Shown here: piece by piece, positions 26,566-35,381 of the stretch
Numbering within the stretch: the first letter of the stretch is position 1
Layout of the letters: each line of letters starts with the position of its first letter
Assembly: GCA_963922875.1 (NCBI GenBank)
Contig: CAWUJH010000002.1
Coordinates: 310,001 to 374,000, forward strand
Length of the DNA: 64,000 nucleotides
Direction of reading: 5' to 3'
Origin: Ketobacter sp963922875
Lineage (GTDB): Bacteria > Pseudomonadota > Gammaproteobacteria > Pseudomonadales > Ketobacteraceae
Made by a program: the position numbers and the translations under genes
The notes under the pieces: model-generated
Databases searched by the model: none
The model's input: the letters and a program-made list of their open reading frames with translations, nothing else
Told to the model about the DNA's origin: nothing

Positions 26566-27498
26566 ATGTGGGATTATTCAGAAAAAGTTAAAGAGCACTT
26601 TTACAACCCGAAAAATGCTGGCGCCACTGCCGAAGCAAATGCTGTCGGCGATGTGGGCTCAATCAGTTGCGGTGATGCACTTCGCCTGACTCTTAAAGTA
26701 GAACCAGAAACTGAAATCATTCTGGATGCTGGTTTTCAAACCTTCGGTTGTGGTTCCGCCATTGCTTCTTCCTCCGCTTTGACCGAAATGGTGAAAGGCA
26801 AGACACTCGACGAAGCCCTTCAAATCAGTAATCAGGACATCGCTGATTTTCTCGATGGTTTACCTCCCGAGAAAATGCATTGTTCAGTAATGGGAAGAGA
26901 AGCATTACAAGCGGCTATCGCCAACTATCGCGGCGAAGAATGGAGCGATGACCATGAAGAGGGTGCGCTTATTTGTAAATGTTTTGCCGTTGACGAAGTG
27001 ATGATTCGAGATACCATTCGCGCCAATAACCTTTCCTCTGTAGAAGAAGTGACAAACTATACCAAAGCGGGTGGCGGCTGTTCTTCTTGTCATGAAGGCA
27101 TTGAAAATATTCTTAGTGAAGAACTCACCGCCCGTGGCGAAGTGTTTGCACCTGGTGCTGTGAAAGCTAAGCCAGCGGTTAAGCAGCAACCTTTGGTAGG
27201 TATTCAACCGCCAAGTGCAGGTGCTGGCAAGTTGACCATGGTGCAGCGCATAAAAGTTATCGAGCAAGTTTTGGATGGATTAAGACCTGCTTTGAAAGCT
27301 GACAATGGCGATGTAGAGCTTATTGACGTTGATGGCAAAAATATTTATGTGCATTTGATCGGTGCTTGTTCTGGCTGTCAAATGGCTGCTATGACCCTGG
27401 GCGGAATCCAGCAAAAACTGATCGAAACCCTTGGGGAATTCGTCAAAGTGATACCGGATAGCGAGCGCCCAGCCGTGGCTCAGTCAACAGGAGCGTAA
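26566..27498 (+). CDS. nifU: NifU, iron-sulfur cluster scaffold
   Basis: 310-residue three-domain scaffold. The N-terminal IscU-like domain (about 1-125) has Cys in SCGDALRLTLKV, FGCGSAIASSS and MHCSVMG. The central [2Fe-2S] domain (about 135-185) has CKCFAVDEVMI and GGGCSSCHEG. The C-terminal Nfu domain (about 225-300) has the CSGC pair in LIGACSGCQMA. NifS supplies sulfur to it. The next gene, nifS, starts two bases after its stop. Confidence 0.96.
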   Translation: MWDYSEKVKEHFYNPKNAGATAEANAVGDVGSISCGDALRLTLKVEPETEIILDAGFQTFGCGSAIASSSALTEMVKGKTLDEALQISNQDIADFLDGLPPEKMHCSVMGREALQAAIANYRGEEWSDDHEEGALICKCFAVDEVMIRDTIRANNLSSVEEVTNYTKAGGGCSSCHEGIENILSEELTARGEVFAPGAVKAKPAVKQQPLVGIQPPSAGAGKLTMVQRIKVIEQVLDGLRPALKADNGDVELIDVDGKNIYVHLIGACSGCQMAAMTLGGIQQKLIETLGEFVKVIPDSERPAVAQSTGA

Positions 27499-27500
27499 TC

Positions 27501-28709
27501 ATGAATGATATATACCTGGATAATAATGCGACTACCCAAGTAGACCCATCCATTGTCACAGAAATGCTTCCTTACTTTTCAGAGCAATTTGGTAACCCGT
27601 CTTCGCTACACAGCTTCGGCAATAAAGTAGGAATGGCCATAAAAAAGGCTCGTAAGAGCGTGCAGACTTTATTAGGTGCTGAGCACGATTCGGAAATAAT
27701 TTTCACTTCTTGTGGTACTGAGTCTGACTCAACTGCCATTTTGTCGGCACTGAAAGCGCAACCGGATCGTAAAGAAATTATTACCACTACGGTTGAACAT
27801 CCTGCGGTTTTGACACTGTGTGAGTATTTGGAAACGGAAGGCTACACCGTTCATAAACTCCCGGTAGATAGTAAAGGACGCCTAAACCTGGATGAGTATG
27901 CAAAATTACTCTCGGATAAAGTAGCGATCGTCAGCGTTATGTGGGCCAATAATGAAACGGGAACTATTTTCCCAGTGATTGAAATGGCAAAGATGGCTGA
28001 TGAAGCAGGTGTCATGTTTCACACGGATGCCGTACAAGCCGTAGGTAAAATTCCCATGAACCTACAGGATACCAGCATACATATGTTGTCTTTGTCAGGT
28101 CATAAATTACACGCACCTAAGGGCATTGGTGTCTTGTATCTTAAGCGTGGCACTCGCTTTCGGCCCTTGTTACGGGGTGGTCACCAAGAACGTGGGCGCA
28201 GGGCTGGAACCGAAAACGCCGCAAGTATCGTTGGATTGGGTATGGCCTGTGAACTTGCTATGGAGCATATGGAGTTTGAAAACACTACCGTTGCTGCAAT
28301 GCGTGATCGTTTACAAGAAGGCATCCTGGCTGCTGTACCCAATGCTTTTGTCACTGGTGATCCTTCGAACAGGCTCCCAAATACCCTGAATATTGCTTTC
28401 GAATTTATTGAAGGCGAGGCAATTCTTTTGTTGATGAACAAAGTGGGTATTGCCGCATCCAGTGGTTCAGCCTGTACCTCGGGCTCATTGGAACCCTCTC
28501 ATGTGATGAAAGCCATGGGTATTCCTTACACGGCTGCTCACGGTACGGTCAGATTCTCTTTATCCCGTTACAACACCATGGAAGAAGTCGAGCGAGTTAT
28601 CCAAGAAGTCCCGCCCATTGTGGCAAAACTTCGTAAGCTCTCACCCTATTGGGGCGAAGATGGTCCGGTGGAAAATCCAGAGGCTGCATTTGCGCCGGTG
28701 TACGCTTAA
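27501..28709 (+). CDS. nifS: NifS, cysteine desulfurase
   Basis: 402-residue PLP enzyme that takes sulfur from cysteine for NifU. It starts with the signature YLDNNATTQVDPSI, binds PLP through Lys in SGHKLHAPKG (near residue 203), and has the persulfide Cys in GSACTSGSLEPSHV (near residue 326), the class I pattern. AGGAG lies seven bases before the ATG. Cotranscribed with nifU and nifV. Confidence 0.96.
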   Translation: MNDIYLDNNATTQVDPSIVTEMLPYFSEQFGNPSSLHSFGNKVGMAIKKARKSVQTLLGAEHDSEIIFTSCGTESDSTAILSALKAQPDRKEIITTTVEHPAVLTLCEYLETEGYTVHKLPVDSKGRLNLDEYAKLLSDKVAIVSVMWANNETGTIFPVIEMAKMADEAGVMFHTDAVQAVGKIPMNLQDTSIHMLSLSGHKLHAPKGIGVLYLKRGTRFRPLLRGGHQERGRRAGTENAASIVGLGMACELAMEHMEFENTTVAAMRDRLQEGILAAVPNAFVTGDPSNRLPNTLNIAFEFIEGEAILLLMNKVGIAASSGSACTSGSLEPSHVMKAMGIPYTAAHGTVRFSLSRYNTMEEVERVIQEVPPIVAKLRKLSPYWGEDGPVENPEAAFAPVYA

Positions 28710-28748
28710 TTCCTGGTAAGAGAAATTTCGGTTAAGGAGTAAGTAGTG

Positions 28749-29936
28749 ATGAATAACAGCAAGCTCCAGGTGGTCATCGATGATACTACGCTTAGAGATG
28801 GTGAGCAAAGTGCCGGAGTTGCGTTTACGGCGGATGAAAAGCTGAGCATCGCTACTGAACTCTCAAGAATTGGCGTAAAAGAGTTAGAAATAGGAATACC
28901 CGCTATGGGGGCTGAAGAGCGGGAAGTAATGCAAGGGATTGCCCAATTAGGCCTCGATTCAGTACTGCTTGCCTGGTGTCGGTTGTTTGAGTCGGATTTG
29001 GAAGCCGCACGGGGAACTGGAGTTGACATAGTTGACCTTTCAATTCCTATTTCAGATCAACAAATCGTTAATAAATTAGGCCGTACTCGGCGTTGGGTAC
29101 TGGAACAAATCAGATTAATTGGTAGCCGAGCATTGGATTATGGCTTTGAAATTTGCCTGGGTTGCGAAGATGCCTCGCGAGCCAGTACAGAGTTTTTGTT
29201 TGAAGTCGCGGAAGTGGCGCAAGCCACAGGCTTTCGGCGTATACGGTTTGCCGATACCGTAGGGATAATGGAACCTTTCTCAGTATTTCAAAAAATACAA
29301 CAGCTGCGCAGTCGCACCGACCTTGAAATAGAAATGCATGCTCATGATGATTACGGTCTCGCCACTGCCAACACTCTAGCCGCCGTTCTCGCGGGTGCTA
29401 CCCATATAAATACCACTGTGAATGGTTTGGGTGAGCGTGCGGGAAATGCTCCCTTGGAAGAGTGTGTTTTAGCCCTACGTAATCTCCATGGCATAGATTC
29501 CGGCATTGATAGTAAAGGCTTTACGCACCTGTCTGCACTGGTAGAAAAGGCATCGGGAAGATCCGTTAGCTGGCAAAAAAGCATCGTTGGTGAAGGTGTA
29601 TTCACCCATGAAGCTGGCATCCATGTGGATGGGCTAATGAAGGATTCCCGCAATTATCAGGGTCTGGACCCCGGCGAGTTAGGACGCACCCATAGTATGG
29701 TCCTGGGTAAGCATTCAGGCAAATACATGGTAATCCAGGCCTTTGAAGCATTAGGCGTTCAGCTTTGTTCTTCACAAGTTCCCCAGTTATTACAAGCTGT
29801 TCGTTGCTTTGTTACCGAATACAAGCGATCTCCTGATTCAGTCGAGCTGCTAAAAATGTATGTAGCGTTGAATCAGAGTAGTCAACCCCTAAGGAGTAAG
29901 TCATGGCCTCAGTTTCCACAACAACTAGCACAATGA
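28749..29936 (+). CDS. nifV: NifV, homocitrate synthase
   Basis: 395-residue enzyme that condenses acetyl-CoA with 2-oxoglutarate to homocitrate, the organic ligand of FeMo-co. The LeuA-type TIM barrel shows DTTLRDGEQSAGV near the N-terminus, the metal-binding HAHDDYGLATANT and NGLGERAGNAPLEE. AAGGAG precedes; GTG one codon earlier is also possible. The last 34 bases overlap cysE. Confidence 0.95.
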   Translation: MNNSKLQVVIDDTTLRDGEQSAGVAFTADEKLSIATELSRIGVKELEIGIPAMGAEEREVMQGIAQLGLDSVLLAWCRLFESDLEAARGTGVDIVDLSIPISDQQIVNKLGRTRRWVLEQIRLIGSRALDYGFEICLGCEDASRASTEFLFEVAEVAQATGFRRIRFADTVGIMEPFSVFQKIQQLRSRTDLEIEMHAHDDYGLATANTLAAVLAGATHINTTVNGLGERAGNAPLEECVLALRNLHGIDSGIDSKGFTHLSALVEKASGRSVSWQKSIVGEGVFTHEAGIHVDGLMKDSRNYQGLDPGELGRTHSMVLGKHSGKYMVIQAFEALGVQLCSSQVPQLLQAVRCFVTEYKRSPDSVELLKMYVALNQSSQPLRSKSWPQFPQQLAQ

Positions 29937-30685
29937 ATGCTGTCACGGGTAGTGCAAATGTACTGAAACAATGGCGCGAAGATATTGCCAGTGTGTTCGA
30001 ACGCGATCCCGCAGCGCGTAATGTGCTGGAGGTTCTGACTACCTACCCCGGTGTCCATGCCATTATGCTGCATCGTGTGAGTAGTCGCCTGTGGCGTCGA
30101 GGTTGGCACTATCCTGCACGCTTATTAGCTTTTATTGGGCGCATGTTCAGCAATGTGGATATTCATCCGGGTGCACAAATTGGTGATCGATTTTTTATCG
30201 ATCACGGTGCCTGTGTGGTCATTGGTGAGACGGCGATCGTTGGCAATGATGTTACTTTGTATCACGGTGTCACTTTAGGGGGCACTAGTTGGAATAAAGG
30301 AAAGCGACATCCGACATTGCTTGATGGCGTTATGGTCGGAGCTGGTGCGAAAATTTTAGGGAATATTACCGTTGGAGAGAATTGTCGAGTGGGTGCCAAT
30401 TCGGTGGTGGTAGAAGATGTTCCTGCCGCATGCACTGTGGTGGGGATTCCCGGAAAAATTGTCCAGGTTCGTGAGGCCGGTAAGCTCAATCCATATGGTA
30501 TTGATTTAGACCATCATTTAATTCCGGATCCAGTTGGCAAAGCAATTGCTTGTCTACTTACAAGAATCGATGTCCTGGAAGCTAAATTAAATGCGGTAAA
30601 GGATTATTCTCAATGTGATGTGGACAACCAGGTGTGTGAACTGGATTGTCCTGGCGGTACAGCAACCGAGGCGAAAGCGGGGTAA
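29903..30685 (+). CDS. cysE: CysE, serine O-acetyltransferase
   Basis: 260-residue enzyme making O-acetylserine for cysteine, the sulfur source of NifS. A helical N-terminal part (WREDIASVFERDPAARNV) is followed by a left-handed hexapeptide-repeat helix with IHPGAQIGDRFFIDHGACVV and HPTLLDGVMVGAGAKILG. The C-terminal end carries several Cys. AAGGAG is six bases before the ATG at 29903, so this start, inside nifV, is preferred to the ATG at 29933. A nif-dedicated copy is known in Azotobacter. Confidence 0.92.
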   Translation: MASVSTTTSTMNAVTGSANVLKQWREDIASVFERDPAARNVLEVLTTYPGVHAIMLHRVSSRLWRRGWHYPARLLAFIGRMFSNVDIHPGAQIGDRFFIDHGACVVIGETAIVGNDVTLYHGVTLGGTSWNKGKRHPTLLDGVMVGAGAKILGNITVGENCRVGANSVVVEDVPAACTVVGIPGKIVQVREAGKLNPYGIDLDHHLIPDPVGKAIACLLTRIDVLEAKLNAVKDYSQCDVDNQVCELDCPGGTATEAKAG

Positions 30686-30693
30686 AAGAAACC

Positions 30694-31215
30694 ATGGACT
30701 TACAAGATTTTGAAGGTCAATTATTGTATTTTGATCTAGACACACCAATAGAAGTAACGGAACTTATTCAGGCCGCAGCGGAACACTATGCTGATGGAAC
30801 AGCTGAGGATTACTTGTCTCGAGCTTACGAAATATCACCCGCAAATTTAACGGTTTTGGTGGCCCTGTATAGATTCTATTATTATCAACATCGTTATGCG
30901 GAAGCGTTATCTATTGCCTATAAAGCCATGAGTGTCGTTGCACCTGCCATCTCATTTCCCGAGCATTGGTCCGAGGTAACATTCAATGATCTGGCGAACG
31001 GTGTCATGACCTCCTTTACTATGGTTCGATTTTATCTGCTGGCATTAAAAGGGGCTGCCTATTTAAGTTTTAGAATGGGTGAATGTGAAGCAGGTGTTCG
31101 TATGCTCAATAAAGTTATAGAACTCGATGCCAATGATCGATTAGGAGCAAAAGTATTACTCCAGTCCATTCGACCCAGCATTGAATCCATGGCCCCCACG
31201 GCCATTACTGTTTAA
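30694..31215 (+). CDS. TPR-like protein of the nif operon
   Basis: 173 residues starting at ATG 30694 (MDLQDFEGQLLYFDLD); an upstream extension would overlap cysE. The middle holds helical repeats of TPR type (AEDYLSRAYEISPANLTVLV, RYAEALSIAYKAM, then CEAGVRMLNKVIELDANDRL). TPR proteins act as protein-binding adaptors. Lying between cysE and nifW it may help maturation of nitrogenase components. The function is not known to me. Confidence 0.8.
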   Translation: MDLQDFEGQLLYFDLDTPIEVTELIQAAAEHYADGTAEDYLSRAYEISPANLTVLVALYRFYYYQHRYAEALSIAYKAMSVVAPAISFPEHWSEVTFNDLANGVMTSFTMVRFYLLALKGAAYLSFRMGECEAGVRMLNKVIELDANDRLGAKVLLQSIRPSIESMAPTAITV

Positions 31216-31236
31216 TCAATAATAGAGGATATGGCC

Positions 31237-31581
31237 ATGTCTTATACAGATATTGAAGAGTTCGAAAGCGATTTGGAAGAGCTAAGTTCGGCAGAAGACT
31301 TCTTAACTTACTTCGAGATCCCGTTCGATTCGAAAGTTGTGTATGTAAACCGTTTACATATTATGCAGCGGTTTCATGATTACCTTGAGCAGAGTAAAGA
31401 AAATACCGAATCTTGGAACGACAATGCGGACGCTATGGCCGCTGTTTATAAGAAGTTGTTGGAAAAATCCTATATGGATTTTGTGGAGTCAGACGCCTTA
31501 ACTGAGAAGGTTTTCAAAGTGTTCAAAACTCATGGTCCGCAATCTACCTTTGTTTCTGTGGACACACTGTTTCAAAAATAA
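31237..31581 (+). CDS. nifW: NifW, nitrogenase stabilising/protective protein
   Basis: 114-residue NifW. The family hallmark ELSSAEDFLTYFEIPFD and NRLHIMQRFHDYL are present. NifW binds the MoFe protein or its P-cluster precursor and protects it from oxygen. AGAGGA is seven bases before the ATG at 31237, so this is preferred to the ATG at 31231. Confidence 0.93.
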   Translation: MSYTDIEEFESDLEELSSAEDFLTYFEIPFDSKVVYVNRLHIMQRFHDYLEQSKENTESWNDNADAMAAVYKKLLEKSYMDFVESDALTEKVFKVFKTHGPQSTFVSVDTLFQK

Positions 31582-31595
31582 TTGGAGCTGTCACT

Positions 31596-32036
31596 ATGAA
31601 GCCTGCTTATGAATATGGGAATGAAGTAAGGTTAACCAGAAATGTCCGCAACGATGGCACCTATCCCGGAATGGAAGTAGGCGAGCTTATCGTGAAAAGA
31701 GGATCTATAGGTTGCGTTTACGACGTGGGTACCTATTTACAAGACCAGCTAATCTACCGGGTTCATTTTATTGAAGATGGTAAAGTGGTGGGCTGCCGCG
31801 AGGAAGAATTGATACCCGCTGATGCTGAATGGATACCTAACAAATTTGAATTCCGTGATCGAGTAAAAGTCTGCCACACCATTAAGGCCGGTGATCAGAT
31901 CATCGCTGAAGAAGGATCCTATGGCGAGATCCAAAGAGTAGTACGAGAACCCGGAAAAATGTTCTATCACGTTCGTTTTGGCGATCGAATATTCCAGATA
32001 CCAGAGCAGGTGTTAGAAGCCGATGACACTAAATAG
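31596..32036 (+). CDS. nifZ: NifZ, P-cluster maturation protein
   Basis: 146-residue NifZ, needed for full maturation of the second P-cluster pair of NifDK. Two copies of the SH3-like NifZ motif are seen, EYGNEVRLTRNVRNDGTYPG near the N-terminus and FRDRVKVCHTIKAGD near residue 88. GGAGCTG precedes the start and the gene overlaps nifM. Confidence 0.93.
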   Translation: MKPAYEYGNEVRLTRNVRNDGTYPGMEVGELIVKRGSIGCVYDVGTYLQDQLIYRVHFIEDGKVVGCREEELIPADAEWIPNKFEFRDRVKVCHTIKAGDQIIAEEGSYGEIQRVVREPGKMFYHVRFGDRIFQIPEQVLEADDTK

Positions 32037-32877
32037 CATGAGTTCAAATGGTGCTTTGAATTACAGAATGTTGAGAATCGCCACTGAGAAGTATGGTGTC
32101 CTGCCGGATCAATTGGATTCCCAGCAGAAACATGAAGTGGATTCCGTGGCGGCCAAGGAGGTCATCATGGAAAGAGCGGTACTCAGCAGTAAGGAAGCAC
32201 AAAATGTTGTTATCTCTCCAGAGCAGATAGAACGCGCTGTGGCTGAAATCAAGAATCGCTATGAGCAGGAAGAACAATTTTTTGCGGCCATGGATAATAG
32301 TGGGCTTGATGAAGAAAAGTTAAGAGAAGCCCTGGAACGGGAAATTAAGGTAGAGGCCGTACTCGATTGGGTTAGTCATGAAGTTCCGGATGTTGATGAT
32401 ACTGAAGTGACTTTATTTTACTACTTGCACCAAAGTCGTTTTCAAAATCCTGAACGTCGAACAGCCCGTCATATACTGGTTACTATCAATCCTGATTTTC
32501 CTGAGAATACCCGTGAAGCAGCCCGCGAGCGTATCGAGCTCATTTCTGAACGTTTAAAAAAGGACGTTCGACGTTTTAGTGATCAAGCCATTAAGCATTC
32601 AGAGTGCCCTACGGGATTGAATGGAGGATTACTGGGTGATATCCCTAAAGATACTCTTTATCCAGAATTGGATGCCGTGCTATTTACCATGCAGCCTGGA
32701 GAAATTAGTTCCGTTGTGGAATCAGAAGTGGGATTTCATATTTTACTGTGCGAAGCCATTCAGCCGGAGGAAACGGTTGCCATTGATTCGGTGAAGGAAA
32801 AACTCAGAGAGCAGCTTACTCAAAGACAAAGATCCCGCCATCAAAAACGTTGGCTAAGGTCCATACTCAGTGCCTGA
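32023..32877 (+). CDS. nifM: NifM, parvulin-type peptidyl-prolyl isomerase for NifH
   Basis: 284-residue protein needed to fold the NifH dimer. The N-terminal helical half is followed by a parvulin-type rotamase domain: ARHILVTINPDFPENTREAA, SDQAIKHSECPTGLNGGLLG and the FHILLCEAI end strand. The start is either ATG 32023, inside nifZ, or ATG 32038; neither has a strong ribosome site. clpX follows 11 bases later. Confidence 0.93.
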   Translation: MTLNSMSSNGALNYRMLRIATEKYGVLPDQLDSQQKHEVDSVAAKEVIMERAVLSSKEAQNVVISPEQIERAVAEIKNRYEQEEQFFAAMDNSGLDEEKLREALEREIKVEAVLDWVSHEVPDVDDTEVTLFYYLHQSRFQNPERRTARHILVTINPDFPENTREAARERIELISERLKKDVRRFSDQAIKHSECPTGLNGGLLGDIPKDTLYPELDAVLFTMQPGEISSVVESEVGFHILLCEAIQPEETVAIDSVKEKLREQLTQRQRSRHQKRWLRSILSA

Positions 32878-32888
32878 AGGAGAAGATT

Positions 32889-34190
32889 ATGGTGGATACA
32901 ATAGAAACCAATAAAATACCCAGCTGCTCATTTTGCGGTATGGAAAAAAGCCCGGAATTACCCTTAATTGCTGGAAATAATGGTCATATCTGTGAGCAAT
33001 GTGTAAAGTTGGCGTTTCAGGTTGTAAGCAGTTGGGGCCGAAAAAGCCAGACCATTAGTCCCGAACTGAAGACCCCCTCAGCGATCAAAGATTTCCTTGA
33101 TGCCTACATTATTGGCCAGGATGAAGCCAAGAAAACCTTGTCTGTTGCCGTCTATAATCACTTTCTTCGGTTGATGAATCAGGGTGATAGCCCAATACTT
33201 AACGAACAGTCTCTTGATAGTGTGGTAGAGCTTGAAAAGTCCAATGTCATTATGGCGGGACCATCAGGCACCGGTAAAACCTTGTTAGTTAAAACCCTGG
33301 CACGAATCATTGGTGTACCTTTTGTGGTAGGTGATGCAACTTCGCTGACGCAAGCGGGTTATGTGGGCGATGATGTGGATACGCTGCTGCGTCGTTTGTT
33401 GGAAGCTGCAGAAGGGGATGTGCAATTAGCACAATGGGGTATTGTTTATATTGACGAAATTGACAAATTAGCCAAGCCTGGAGGTAACGGGGCCTCCGTC
33501 CGAGATATCTCGGGAGAGGGTGTCCAACAATCATTGCTTAAAATGGTTGAGGGTTCTGAAGTTAGAATACAAAAGGCAGGTCGGCGTGATGGCCACGGCG
33601 AAGAAGTTGCACTGAATACTCAAAATATTTTGTTTATTGTGGGTGGTGCTTTCCCCGGTTTAACGGAACTAGTGGGTAAGCGATTACAACCAAAGCGCAC
33701 AGGAATTGGCTTTAACGCCAATATCAATACCGACGATAAAATTACCAATAACCAGTTGTTGGAAGCATTACAACCGGAAGACTTGCAGCAATTCGGCTTA
33801 ATTCCGGAATTTATTGGTCGGTTTCCAATTATCACGTTTCTGCAGGAGCTTGATGTTGACAGTTTGTGTCGTATCTTACAGGAACCTCGTAATGCGTTGG
33901 TTAAACAGTATAAACAATTGTTCGCCTTCCAAAATGTGGATTTAACGTTTTCTGAGGATGCCTTGAAAGCCATAGCTCAGCAGGCCGTTTCTCAAGGCAC
34001 AGGCGCACGGGGATTACGCTCAATATTGGAAAATATTCTACGTTCTACCATGTTTGATTTGCCCACTTTCCCGGGTGTTTCCCGTTGCGAAGTGTTCACT
34101 GTTGAAGGGCTTAATGGCACTGAAATAAAAGTTCAGTTAAATGCTGAGGAACAACAAAGCACCCTGATGAATACGGCGGTAGCACAATAG
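32889..34190 (+). CDS. clpX: Nif-cluster ClpX, AAA+ unfoldase
   Basis: 433-residue ClpX. The N-terminal zinc-binding domain has two CxxC pairs (CSFCGMEKSPE, then CEQC). The AAA+ core shows Walker A GPSGTGKTLLVKT and Walker B VYIDEIDKLAKPG. The C-terminal half has the sensor region TGARGLRSILE. As a second ClpX in the nif operon it should work with the housekeeping ClpP; in Azotobacter the nif-linked ClpX is tied to turnover of FeMo-co assembly proteins. ATG 32889 with AAGGAG is the start. The operon ends here at a strong terminator. Confidence 0.92.
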   Translation: MVDTIETNKIPSCSFCGMEKSPELPLIAGNNGHICEQCVKLAFQVVSSWGRKSQTISPELKTPSAIKDFLDAYIIGQDEAKKTLSVAVYNHFLRLMNQGDSPILNEQSLDSVVELEKSNVIMAGPSGTGKTLLVKTLARIIGVPFVVGDATSLTQAGYVGDDVDTLLRRLLEAAEGDVQLAQWGIVYIDEIDKLAKPGGNGASVRDISGEGVQQSLLKMVEGSEVRIQKAGRRDGHGEEVALNTQNILFIVGGAFPGLTELVGKRLQPKRTGIGFNANINTDDKITNNQLLEALQPEDLQQFGLIPEFIGRFPIITFLQELDVDSLCRILQEPRNALVKQYKQLFAFQNVDLTFSEDALKAIAQQAVSQGTGARGLRSILENILRSTMFDLPTFPGVSRCEVFTVEGLNGTEIKVQLNAEEQQSTLMNTAVAQ

Positions 34191-34221
34191 GTATTTGTAC
34201 AAACCCTTAGGCTTCGAAATT

Positions 34222-34262
34222 AAAAAATCCAGTCTGGATTTACTGCCAGACTGGATTTTTTT
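34222..34262 (+). terminator. Strong terminator after clpX (also serves nifF from the other side)
   Basis: Perfect 16-bp stem, AAAAAATCCAGTCTGG at 34222-34237 and its complement at 34246-34261, with an 8-base loop. A-run and T-run on both sides let it act for both the clpX operon and the convergent nifF. Confidence 0.93.
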
Positions 34263-34293
34263 ATGTTTTACCGGATGGACGCAGAGACGACAC

Positions 34294-34836
34294 TTATAAA
34301 GGTAGTTCGAAATCCGCTGCAATCATACTCAGCCAGGTATCAACACGTTGTTCAGCTAGATTGGATTGATTATCTAAATCTAAAGCCAAACCTACAAATT
34401 TGCCGTCTATTATAGATTCTGAATGCTCAAATTCGTAACCATCTGTTGGCCAAGCACCGACAACTTTGGCACCACGCTCAGTCACGAAATCATAGATTTC
34501 AATCATGGCGTCCAAAAATTCATCCGGATAGCCCACTTGATCACCCAGCCCGTAGATAGCAACGGTTTTGCCGGTAAAATCTACATCTTCAATTTTCGGT
34601 AAAAACTCTTCCCAGCTTTCTTCTTCACAATCGGCAGACAGGCCAGGCAGTTCACCTTCTCCCATTGTGGGGGTTCCTAGAATCAGGTACTGGTAGGATG
34701 CAAACTCGTCAACATCCACGCGATTTACGTTAACGGGTTTCGCCATAGTATCATCGTCAAACTTCTTTTTGATCATCTTAGCGACTTTGCGGGTTTTTCC
34801 TGTTGTGCTGCCAAAAAAAATGCCGACACGGGCCAT
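34294..34836 (-). CDS. nifF: NifF, nitrogenase flavodoxin
   Basis: 180-residue long-chain flavodoxin that passes electrons to NifH. The FMN phosphate loop GSTTGKTRKVA is at residues 9-19; LGTPTMGEGELPGL and GLGDQVGYPDEFLDAM contact the flavin ring; the long-chain insert is present. It has its own sigma54 promoter and two NifA sites. AGAGG precedes the ATG at 34836. It faces clpX tail to tail. Confidence 0.95.
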   Translation of the reverse strand: MARVGIFFGSTTGKTRKVAKMIKKKFDDDTMAKPVNVNRVDVDEFASYQYLILGTPTMGEGELPGLSADCEEESWEEFLPKIEDVDFTGKTVAIYGLGDQVGYPDEFLDAMIEIYDFVTERGAKVVGAWPTDGYEFEHSESIIDGKFVGLALDLDNQSNLAEQRVDTWLSMIAADFELPL

Positions 34837-34890
34837 AACTGCATCCTCTTGCTAGTGCATGAAAGAAATGTTGCTTTATGATTAAGGAAT

Positions 34891-34906
34891 TGCACACAAC
34901 GTGCCA
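34891..34906 (-). promoter_or_regulatory. Sigma54 -24/-12 promoter of nifF
   Basis: Minus-strand sequence TGGCACGTTGTGTGCA: perfect TGGCACG at -24 and GTGCA at -12, 54 bases before the nifF ATG. Confidence 0.85.
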
Positions 34907-34985
34907 TTCGAGATTTTTTGAAATGCCATATAAGCTATTGATAAATAAAGATAAAAAATAGCAATTATCAGAATTCTGAAAGGTG

Positions 34986-35001
34986 TGTAGATTTTGCGAC
35001 A
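34986..35001. promoter_or_regulatory. NifA upstream activator sequence 1 for nifF
   Basis: TGTAGATTTTGCGACA, perfect TGT-N10-ACA, starting about 80 bases above the -24 box of nifF. Confidence 0.78.
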
Positions 35002-35027
35002 AAGAGTCTATAAGGATTGTTAGCTGC

Positions 35028-35043
35028 TGTCGGAAAGGTTACA
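35028..35043. promoter_or_regulatory. NifA upstream activator sequence 2 for nifF
   Basis: TGTCGGAAAGGTTACA, perfect TGT-N10-ACA, about 122 bases above the -24 box of nifF. Its left ten bases are identical to a site before rnfA. Confidence 0.75.
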
Positions 35044-35104
35044 GAAAGTGGCTGAGATGATAAAACAATGAGTGGTTTTCGTGGTAAATACGACAATAAC
35101 GCTG

Positions 35105-35371
35105 TTAATCATCGTCTTCGTCATCTTCCTCATCCAGGTTACGGGTAATCGGTCGATAAATTTCTACACGATCACCGGGTTGTAGTAGATTATCTAACTT
35201 GGTGAACTTACCGTAGATGCCAACCTTCATAGATTTAAGATCAATTTCCGGAAATTGTTCCAATAGCCCCGATTGTTCAATGGCAGTTAATACCGTGCAG
35301 TTTTCCTCCACTTTTAGGGGCAGCCAGGTTTGGGTTAGCTCTCCGGCATAAACAACGCTAATCTCCATCAT
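35105..35371 (-). CDS. rnfH: RnfH, ubiquitin-fold accessory protein of Rnf
   Basis: 88-residue RnfH (UPF0125) with a beta-grasp fold: ISVVYAGELTQTWLPLKV at the start and LQPGDRVEIYRPITRN at the end, followed by an acidic tail (DEEDDEDDD). It is the last gene of the rnf operon. Its role is accessory and poorly defined. Some nif-linked rnf operons carry it, as in Azotobacter. Confidence 0.9.
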   Translation of the reverse strand: MMEISVVYAGELTQTWLPLKVEENCTVLTAIEQSGLLEQFPEIDLKSMKVGIYGKFTKLDNLLQPGDRVEIYRPITRNLDEEDDEDDD

Positions 35372-35381
35372 TGTTTACCTC

